Below, one piece after another: positions 54,959 through 61,506 of a stretch of DNA of 64,000 nt. The translations under genes and the position numbers were made by a program. Under the pieces are notes generated by a model that saw only the letters and a list, made by a program, of their open reading frames with translations, was not told the DNA's origin and did not search any database. The DNA is from Mesorhizobium sp. NBSH29 (GTDB taxonomy: Bacteria; Pseudomonadota; Alphaproteobacteria; Rhizobiales; Rhizobiaceae). How positions within the stretch are numbered: position 1 is the first letter of the stretch; each line of letters opens with the position of its first letter. The stretch covers positions 1 through 64,000 of the forward strand of contig NZ_CP045492.1 of NCBI RefSeq assembly GCF_015500055.1. Direction: 5' to 3'.

Positions 54959-55588
54959 ATGGCTGAGCTCTTTACCCTGTCTGCACCCGACCTCGCTGCG
55001 CTTTTGTGCAGCCGTGTGTGCCACGATATCATTTCACCCGTTGGCGCAATCAACAACGGGCTGGAACTGCTGGATGAGGGAGGTGCTGATGAAGACGCCA
55101 TGAACCTTATTCGCATCAGCGCTCGAAACGCATCTGCAAGATTGCAGTTCGCCCGCATTGCATTCGGTGCGGCAGGCTCTGCAGGGATGCTGATCGATAC
55201 CGGCGACGCTGAGGCAGTTGCCATCGGGTTTCTGAAAAACGAAAAACCTGAACTGGTTTGGGCAGGTGGCCGCGCGCTGCTTCCCAAGAACAAGGTCAAG
55301 TTGCTGCTGAACCTGATCCTCATCGCAAACGGTGCAATTCCCCGCGGCGGGAAGATCACGGTGACGCTCGATGATGTCGAGACGAGCCCAAAATTCACAC
55401 TCGTGGCGAGTGGTCCAATGGTCCGCGTGCCGCCGAAATTTCTGGAGATGCACTCAGGCAATAGGCCCGAAGAAGCCATCGACGCCCATGCGGTTCAACC
55501 CTACTACACGCTTTTAATGGCACGCGAAGCAGCCATGACGATTTCGATCCACGCGACTGCGGATGAAATCGTACTTACCGCAGCTTAA
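54959..55588 (+). CDS. chpT: histidine phosphotransferase ChpT
   Basis: ChpT passes phosphate from the CckA kinase to CtrA and CpdR in the alphaproteobacterial cell cycle. This one has 209 aa. The phospho-accepting His22 lies in SRVCHDIISPVGAINNGLEL, and the C-terminus is a degenerate, non-ATP-binding kinase-like domain. ATG 54959 has GAGG 8 bases upstream. It is separated from ctrA by a single receiver gene, so the phosphorelay components are adjacent. Confidence 0.93.
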   Translation: MAELFTLSAPDLAALLCSRVCHDIISPVGAINNGLELLDEGGADEDAMNLIRISARNASARLQFARIAFGAAGSAGMLIDTGDAEAVAIGFLKNEKPELVWAGGRALLPKNKVKLLLNLILIANGAIPRGGKITVTLDDVETSPKFTLVASGPMVRVPPKFLEMHSGNRPEEAIDAHAVQPYYTLLMAREAAMTISIHATADEIVLTAA

Positions 55589-55725
55589 TCCTTTTTGCCG
55601 CAAAAAAGCGATGACGTAGCTTCACTGACAACACTATATTTCCATTTTCCTGCTCTGATGTGACTAACAGGAGCATCATCGGCCATCGGCTGCGCTCCCG
55701 CATGAGTGTCAGAGGGGGTCTTATA

Positions 55726-56091
55726 ATGAAACGGTGCCTGTTCGTCGATAATTCGAGCGTCATCCGCAAGGTAGCCAAGAGAATTCTGGGCGTTGATATG
55801 TTGGTGGTTGAAGCCGCGACAGGCACAGACGCACTGAACCTCTGCGCTCACGAAATGCCTGACATTGTCATCGTTGACGGCGCCCTCGCAGATGTCAACG
55901 CAGCCGAATTCATTCGGCGGGTGCGGGCGATCGAAGGGGGATCTGTCCCTCGTATCGCAATTTGCCTCACAACTGTGGACATCGGCGCTATTATGCGCGC
56001 CAAGCGCGCCGGAGCGCAGGGTTACTTACTTAAACCCTTTGACCGGTCGCAATTGCTTGAAAGTTTTCGAAATCTTAGCTCTGGCCACTAA
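55726..56091 (+). CDS. single-domain response regulator
   Basis: This is a stand-alone receiver protein, 121 aa. The phospho-acceptor is Asp51 (IVIVDGALAD). At the usual acid pair only Asp8 is present, followed by Asn9 (FVDNSSVIRK), so Mg2+ binding may be altered. The conserved Thr (CLTTVD) and Lys (LLKPFD) are present. It is neither CpdR nor DivK by sequence. GAGGGGG precedes ATG 55726. Its position between chpT and ctrA suggests that it is phosphorylated by ChpT or interferes with that relay; this is inference. Confidence 0.88.
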   Translation: MKRCLFVDNSSVIRKVAKRILGVDMLVVEAATGTDALNLCAHEMPDIVIVDGALADVNAAEFIRRVRAIEGGSVPRIAICLTTVDIGAIMRAKRAGAQGYLLKPFDRSQLLESFRNLSSGH

Positions 56092-56166
56092 CGGCGTGAC
56101 CGCGAGGCGACGAGAGCTTAGCCAGCGGCAAGTCAGCCGTCCCGCATATGCCGAACAGCACCGGGA

Positions 56167-56862
56167 CTAAGCGCTTTCGCGAATTTCTTCGGGCTCGCGC
56201 AATACGTAACCGCGGCCCCAGACTGTCTCGATGTAATTCTGCCCGCCTGATGCAGCGTCAAGCTTCTTACGCAGCTTGCAGATGAAGACGTCGATGATCT
56301 TCAGTTCCGGCTCATCCATGCCACCGTAGAGATGGTTGAGGAACATTTCCTTGGTGAGGGTTGTGCCTTTGCGCAAGGAAAGCAACTCCAGCATCTGATA
56401 CTCTTTGCCGGTCAGATGCACGCGCTGACCACCGACTTCTACAGTCTTGGCATCCAGATTCACGATGAGGTCACCAGTTGTGATAACAGACTGTGCATGG
56501 CCTTTCGAGCGGCGAACGATCGCGTGAATGCGGGCAACGAGTTCGTCCTTATGGAACGGCTTCGTCATGTAATCGTCCGCGCCAAAACCGAGGCCTCGTA
56601 CTTTGTCCTCGATCCCGGCCATGCCGGAGAGGATCAGAATCGGCGTCTTGACCTTGGACAGCCTGAGCGTACGCAACACTTCATAGCCGGACATATCGGG
56701 AAGATTCAGGTCGAGCAGAATAATGTCATAATCGTAGAGCTTGCCGAGATCGACGCCCTCTTCTCCAAGGTCCGTCGTATAGACGTTGAAGCTTTCCGAT
56801 TTCAGCATCAGCTCGATGCTTTGTGCGGTCGCACTGTCGTCTTCAATCAGCAAAACACGCAT
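56167..56862 (-). CDS. ctrA: cell cycle master regulator CtrA
   Basis: CtrA is an OmpR-type response regulator that controls DNA replication, division, motility and surface genes. It has 231 aa: receiver with Asp51 and the acid pair Asp8/Asp9, and a winged helix ending with [13 protein letters not shown] 56862 has GGGGA 6 bases upstream. It faces chpT and the receiver gene convergently. The C-terminus ends ESA, close to the hydrophobic tails used for ClpXP proteolysis. CtrA-like and GANTC sites lie upstream. Confidence 0.97.
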   Translation of the reverse strand: MRVLLIEDDSATAQSIELMLKSESFNVYTTDLGEEGVDLGKLYDYDIILLDLNLPDMSGYEVLRTLRLSKVKTPILILSGMAGIEDKVRGLGFGADDYMTKPFHKDELVARIHAIVRRSKGHAQSVITTGDLIVNLDAKTVEVGGQRVHLTGKEYQMLELLSLRKGTTLTKEMFLNHLYGGMDEPELKIIDVFICKLRKKLDAASGGQNYIETVWGRGYVLREPEEIRESA

Positions 56863-57297
56863 TTCATTCCCCTTTTCTGCACCCAGCCCGCCCATCGCAT
56901 CTAGGGACTGGTGCAGTGATTGCCTGAACCGGAGGCTGCCACCGAATGGTTAACAAAATCTAATTCCGCGACACAAGCGATATCAGATTTTTTAGCTTTT
57001 CGCGACACCTTATTGAATCTAGTAGCGAATTTCGCTTACCCGACGTTAACACGGCACTCTGATAAATTAGGCGTTGGTACTTCTTTCCCCACCGGTTGTA
57101 TCCGAAAAATGGGTCAGGAATTTTTACCGAGCCTTAAGTCCTGACGCGTATGATTAACAATGCCCGTAAACGAATGGTTACCGGCGGACCAGAATCTTAG
57201 CATTTTGTTTTCGATAAGGTTCGAAATCCGGTAGCTGGGCAGCGTTTGATGTGAGTACGGCCACGAGGCCTGAGTAACTGTGTTGGAGTACCGAGAC
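56863..57297. promoter_or_regulatory. divergent ctrA / fliJ-like promoter region with CtrA and GANTC sites
   Basis: Within these 435 bases a CtrA half-site TTAACCAT (reverse strand, 56946-56953 area) lies about 85 bases before ctrA, and a fuller site close to TTAA-N7-TTAA occurs at 57166-57181 (reverse strand, GTAACCATTCGTTTAC). GANTC sites for CcrM methylation are at 57015-57019 and 57192-57196. Autoregulation of ctrA would fit. Assignments are by eye. Confidence 0.55.
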
Positions 57298-57675
57298 ATG
57301 AAGTCACGCGAAAACCTTGTTCGGCTGAAACAGTTCCAGGTCACGGAGAAGCGGCGCCAGCTTCTTCAACTCGACATGATGATCGCCGAATTCGACAGGA
57401 TGGCGACCGAACTTGAAGTGCAGATCGTCGCCGAGGAAAAGAAGGCCGGCATCACCGACATCAATCATTTCGCGTACCCGACCTTCGCCAAGGCAGCGCG
57501 ATTGCGACGCGACAATCTTAAAAATTCGCAATTTGACCTCGCACAACAGAAAAGCGCTGCCGAAGCCATACTTGGCGAAGCTGAAGCGGAGCTGGCGAAG
57601 GCGGAATTGCTCGAGTCGCGTGATACGAAAATGCGCGAGACCGGCACCGACAATCGTAGTGCCATGATCGGCTGA
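57298..57675 (+). CDS. fliJ: FliJ-like flagellar export chaperone
   Basis: This 125-aa protein is almost entirely coiled coil (SRENLVRLKQFQVTEKRRQL, then long Glu/Lys/Ala heptads), with the FliJ pattern of a cytoplasmic general chaperone for flagellar export. The sequence of FliJ varies a lot, so the call leans on length, helical pattern and on its known position next to ctrA in related genomes. GGAG lies 9 bases before ATG 57298. CtrA-like sites are upstream. Confidence 0.75.
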   Translation: MKSRENLVRLKQFQVTEKRRQLLQLDMMIAEFDRMATELEVQIVAEEKKAGITDINHFAYPTFAKAARLRRDNLKNSQFDLAQQKSAAEAILGEAEAELAKAELLESRDTKMRETGTDNRSAMIG

Positions 57676-58121
57676 AACGAACTTTAACCTACGCCGTCTG
57701 CCAGTCGGCCCACTGCATTCCTGGCCGCAAAGTTGTCACGCTTCCCTTGGTGTTCATAGAATTATGCTTCGGTTATAGCGTGGAATGCTGGCAATTATCC
57801 ACTCTGCTTTGCACTCGGCATCGCGTTGACATTGCTCCACGTTGAGTTGCTCTATTAATTGCAGACGAATCGTCATTGCTGGGCACAAGGCTGGATATCG
57901 GCCATCATTCTCCCGCAGTTGAAGATAGCGCTCCTACATAATGAGCGCTTATGCGCGCGAAGATCAAAATGGAAGACACCGCTGGTGGCTTAAGTTATAT
58001 CCATTAAGACGGGCGGCCGTTTGCTATCACTCTCACGAAGCCCGGACTGTAGTTCGTCGCACCCTCAGTCGCGCTGCACTTACATAAACGTCAATGAAGC
58101 ACGACCCCGCACCTTGAACAC
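57676..58121. other. intergenic region between fliJ-like and sciP
   Basis: I see no gene in these 446 bases. Short frames on either strand lack both ribosome binding sites and recognisable patterns. The terminator of sciP begins right after. Confidence 0.55.
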
Positions 58122-58147
58122 AAAAAAACCGGCGCGAGAGCCGGTTT
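58122..58147 (-). terminator. Rho-independent terminator of sciP
   Basis: On the minus strand a perfect 8-bp stem (58126-58133 with 58140-58147, loop 6 bases) is followed by a T-run ending at 58122. It lies 22 bases past the sciP stop. Confidence 0.88.
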
Positions 58148-58169
58148 GTCTGTATTTTCGACAGCTATA

Positions 58170-58445
58170 TCAGTGCCGGTACTGTTGAATCCGCGTTGTT
58201 CGCAAGCCGGCCAGGCCGTACTCATCGATCGATGCTTGCCACGACAGAAACTCCTCTGTTGTGAGTTTATAGCGTTGACAGGCTTCTTCCAGGCTGAGCA
58301 ACCCCCCTCTCACCGCTGCAACAACCTCCGCTTTACGCCGGATAACCCAGCGCCGCGTATTCGTAGGCGGAAGATCAGCAATCGTAAGTGGACTGCCGTC
58401 AGGCCCGATAACATATTTAACTCGTGGTCTAACCAGATCGGTCAT
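58170..58445 (-). CDS. sciP: CtrA inhibitor SciP
   Basis: SciP (DUF1153) is a small helix-turn-helix protein that binds CtrA and blocks activation of its targets. This one has 91 aa: MTDLVRPRVKYVIGPDGSPL at the N-terminus, then the recognition part RKAEVVAAVRGGLLSLEEAC and YKLTTEEFLSWQ. ATG 58445 gives the standard length. It lies only 1.7 kb from ctrA, and the fliJ-like gene lies between them. A clear terminator follows. Confidence 0.92.
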   Translation of the reverse strand: MTDLVRPRVKYVIGPDGSPLTIADLPPTNTRRWVIRRKAEVVAAVRGGLLSLEEACQRYKLTTEEFLSWQASIDEYGLAGLRTTRIQQYRH

Positions 58446-58751
58446 TCTACTCTCTACACAAAACACACAAAGACCCAATCGATGTTCACCATACCGGCAT
58501 GCCTTTAAAAATTGCCTAAGCGCTTGGTAAGTGAAACGTAACGATAGTTAAGGACGGTCAACACTTGGTTAGGCGGCTCGAGGCAATTCAATTCAACTTG
58601 AATCTCCCCGGAAAACGGCCAGAACCAGAGACCAAAAACTCCAGTGGGTTTCTGTCGTTGACCGCTGCAGGTGGCGCTCTGGTACGGCTTGACCTATATT
58701 CTCGCTATTGGCATTGGACGCCTCCAAAAATCGCTACGGAATCCGATTGAT
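58446..58751. other. divergent intergenic region sciP / mnmA
   Basis: These 306 bases carry the promoters of sciP (minus) and mnmA (plus). A TTAAGGACGGTCAAC stretch at about 58548 only loosely resembles a CtrA box. No gene is supported here. Confidence 0.5.
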
Positions 58752-59945
58752 ATGAAGAACAGCCTGGACCTCCCCGGAAAGCCCGGAGACAATCGCATTG
58801 TTGTCGCGATGTCGGGAGGCGTTGATTCGTCCGTGGTCGCGGGCCTCTTGAAGAGCGAAGGCTATGATGTCGTCGGCATTACGCTGCAACTCTATGATCA
58901 TGGCAAGGCCGCCCACCGCACGGGTTCATGTTGCGCCGGCCAGGATATAGAAGACGCCCGGCGCGTGGCCGAAACATTGGGCATTCCGCATTACGTGCTG
59001 AATTACGAAGAGCGCTTCCGCAAGTCTGTTATCGATCCGTTTGCCGAAAGTTATATAGCCGGCGAAACGCCGATTCCATGCGTGTCTTGCAATCAAACGG
59101 TGAAATTTGCCGACCTGCTGGCGACCGCGCAGGAACTTGGCGCCGACGCACTGGCCACCGGCCATTATATCCGCAGCCGCCCCAACGGTGCCAACCGAGC
59201 TCTTTATCGCCCGGTAGATGCTGAACGAGACCAGAGCTATTTTCTGTTTGCAACAACGCAGGCGCAGATCGACTACCTACGTTTCCCACTCGGAGAAATG
59301 CCAAAGCCCGCTGTGCGCGCCATGGCCGAAAAAATGGGACTGACCGTCGCAAACAAGGCCGACAGCCAGGACATCTGTTTCGTGCCACAGGGAAAATATT
59401 CCGATATCATCGCCAAACTGAAGCCACTGGCTGCCTCACCGGGTGAAATTGTTCACCTCGATGGACGGGTTTTAGGGCATCATGAGGGTATTTTACGATA
59501 CACAATCGGCCAGCGCAGGGGCATCGGCATCGCATCAAGCGAGCCTCTTTATGTCGTCCATCTCGATGCCGAGCGTGCCCGCGTGGTTGTCGGCCCACGG
59601 GAGGCGCTTGAAACGCACAAGATCTACCTCAGAAACATGAACTGGCTAGGTGACATCGCTCTTGATGACATTCCTTCAGATGGTTTGGAGCTATTCGCCA
59701 AGGTACGCTCGACCCGTCCACCAAGACCGGCCATGCTTCACAATAGCGTAGGAAATGTCTGGGTTGAGCTCGCCGATGGCGAATCCGGCATCGCCCCGGG
59801 ACAGGCTTGCGTGCTCTACAGCGATGATAGCGATGAAGCTCGGGTCTTTGGAGGCGGTTTCATCCAGCGCTCGGAGCGCGGTGCGGACGCCGAGGCGATG
59901 TTGAACCGATTGGCCGAGATGCCAGCGCATATCCCCGCCGAATAA
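58752..59945 (+). CDS. mnmA: tRNA 2-thiouridine(34) synthase
   Basis: MnmA puts sulfur on U34 of tRNAs for Lys, Glu and Gln, using ATP. It has 397 aa. The PP-loop is [11 protein letters not shown] near residue 16, and [19 protein letters not shown] follows. The two catalytic Cys are in [14 protein letters not shown] and [11 protein letters not shown]. The C-terminus ends in the usual beta-barrel with [13 protein letters not shown] 58752 was chosen on homology; the longer frame has no support. It faces a Gfo/Idh/MocA gene. Confidence 0.96.
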   Translation: MKNSLDLPGKPGDNRIVVAMSGGVDSSVVAGLLKSEGYDVVGITLQLYDHGKAAHRTGSCCAGQDIEDARRVAETLGIPHYVLNYEERFRKSVIDPFAESYIAGETPIPCVSCNQTVKFADLLATAQELGADALATGHYIRSRPNGANRALYRPVDAERDQSYFLFATTQAQIDYLRFPLGEMPKPAVRAMAEKMGLTVANKADSQDICFVPQGKYSDIIAKLKPLAASPGEIVHLDGRVLGHHEGILRYTIGQRRGIGIASSEPLYVVHLDAERARVVVGPREALETHKIYLRNMNWLGDIALDDIPSDGLELFAKVRSTRPPRPAMLHNSVGNVWVELADGESGIAPGQACVLYSDDSDEARVFGGGFIQRSERGADAEAMLNRLAEMPAHIPAE

Positions 59946-59965
59946 CTTTCTAACCCACGGGTACG

Positions 59966-60919
59966 TCAGTCGTGCAGGACAGTGCCTGCTGTCAGAATCT
60001 TCAGCACGCGCACCGCTTCTTCGCCGTCGGTTCGTGGCTTGGCACGTGTTTGGATGCAGGAAATAAAGTGCTCCAGTTCACGCGTTAAAGGCATACCCTC
60101 TTCGACAGGCACATAGGACGGTTCGTTCTGAGTAAACGCCCAGTGGCCGCTATCCTGCCACACCGCATGGCGGTAGACCGCCAGCTTGCGCTCCCATGGT
60201 TCGACATCGTCGAACACAGCCATCGCCTTGGTCCCGACGACGGTCAAGCGCCGCTCGCGATAGGGATTGAGCCGCGATGTGAATAGATGGCTGCGCAAGC
60301 CGCCCGGAAAACGCATGTGCAAATGCGCGAAATCGCTCAGATGATCCAGCAGCGCTGCCCCCTCGCCGCGAATTTCCGTCGGCTCTGTCCCCGTGATCGC
60401 CAGGATCATCGAAAGGTCATGCGGCGCCAAATCCCACAGAGCATCATTTTCTGTGTGGAATTTACCCAACCCTAGTCGATGCGAGTGGATATATTTTACC
60501 TCACCTAATTCTCCATCGTCGATCAGTGTTTTGAGCATCTCAAAAGCCGGATGAAAGCGCAGCACATGGCCAACCATGAAAACGCGTCCCGCAGCCCTGG
60601 CAGCCTCAACAGCGCGCTCGGCATCGGGCACAGTAAGCGCTATCGGTTTCTCCACCAGAAGATCCTTGCCGTTTTCGACAGCCTTGATGGAAAGCGCTGC
60701 ATGAAACTGTGGCGGCAGCGCCATCACGATGGCGTCTACATCACTGTGCGTGAATAGATCATCCGGCGAAACAGCGAGGCAGTTCTGCTCACTCGCAAAA
60801 CCCTCGGCGCGTGCAAGGTTGGCGTCGGAGACCGCGTGGAGGACGCCCAGTGATTTCAGTGTTCGAATATGGTTGCTGCCCCAATAGCCGCAACCAAGAA
60901 CTGCGATGCGCGGTTTCAT
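59966..60919 (-). CDS. Gfo/Idh/MocA family oxidoreductase
   Basis: This 317-aa NAD(P)-dependent dehydrogenase has a Rossmann fold with AVLGCGYWGSNHIRTLKSLG near the N-terminus and the EKPIAL motif near residue 94, which carries the catalytic Lys. The C-terminal domain has the HDLSMILAITG segment. Relatives act on sugar derivatives such as UDP-N-acetylglucosaminuronate; the substrate is not decided here. ATG 60919 was chosen over TTG 60922. It stands alone, convergent with mnmA. Confidence 0.88.
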   Translation of the reverse strand: MKPRIAVLGCGYWGSNHIRTLKSLGVLHAVSDANLARAEGFASEQNCLAVSPDDLFTHSDVDAIVMALPPQFHAALSIKAVENGKDLLVEKPIALTVPDAERAVEAARAAGRVFMVGHVLRFHPAFEMLKTLIDDGELGEVKYIHSHRLGLGKFHTENDALWDLAPHDLSMILAITGTEPTEIRGEGAALLDHLSDFAHLHMRFPGGLRSHLFTSRLNPYRERRLTVVGTKAMAVFDDVEPWERKLAVYRHAVWQDSGHWAFTQNEPSYVPVEEGMPLTRELEHFISCIQTRAKPRTDGEEAVRVLKILTAGTVLHD

Positions 60920-61160
60920 CAATACCGTAGCCAGAAAAGTGTGGCGGAGACATACCGGTCGCCCGCCGGGAACTCAACCCCGAACCCGATCAGCTGTCGG
61001 CAATCGTTTGATTGTGTGGTCACCCGCCTTGAAACCTTTTTACTGACCGGCCCCACAACGCTTGACAGCTTTGCACCCGCCACCTTATATCCGCGCGACT
61101 TCGGCAGTGGCCGGGCCTCCCGCTCCTCTGCGGCACCGGCCCTCACGCATCTGCCAAAGT

Positions 61161-61237
61161 GGCGGAGTAGCTCAGTTGGTTAGAGCAGAGGAATCATAAT
61201 CCTTGTGTCGGGGGTTCGAATCCCTCCTCCGCTACCA
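61161..61237 (+). tRNA. tRNA-Met (CAT anticodon)
   Basis: This is a full cloverleaf of 77 bases with encoded CCA. Acceptor GGCGGAG pairs with CTCCGCT (first pair G-U); the D stem is GCTC/GAGC; the anticodon stem is GAGGA/TCCTT (one G-U) with loop ATCATAA, anticodon CAT at 61195-61197; the T arm is GGGGG-TTCGAAT-CCCTC. The first pair and overall sequence point to elongator Met instead of initiator or lysidine-modified Ile tRNA. Confidence 0.95.
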
Positions 61238-61506
61238 TTGAATCGAGACTGAATTACCAAGCTGTAGGAAGAAAACAGGTGTTCAAATGCGGTCTCATTT
61301 AGTGGGATGCACGCGGGAAGAAACTGATGGAGTGTGCCACTGCCTACTTCCTATCCCATTGTGCGGCTTGGCAGGTTGAGCTTTCGCGCTCAAAACTGAT
61401 GGAGAACATCGCTCGCCTCGAGACGACCCTTCATCCTGAGAGGTAGCTGATAGGTGACCTTCCTCGCATTCTTTGCGTTTGTCAGTGTCTCGCTCAAATA
61501 AGCGCA
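61238..61506. other. intergenic region after tRNA-Met
   Basis: These 269 bases separate the tRNA from the dehalogenase stop codon. They include a 12-base direct repeat (61321-61332 and 61393-61404, AAACTGATGGAG) 72 bases apart and a CCTTCATCCTGAGAGG stretch that recalls a repeat common in rhizobial intergenic DNA (61428-61443). I see no gene or integrase here. Confidence 0.45.

Noticed and set aside
55726-56091. Receiver protein called as CpdR or DivK
   Set aside because: The sequences around the phospho-Asp and N-terminus do not match what I know of either family; I left the symbol empty.
58535-58570. CtrA box upstream of sciP
   Set aside because: The TTAAGGACGGTCAAC stretch has the wrong spacing and only one good half-site.
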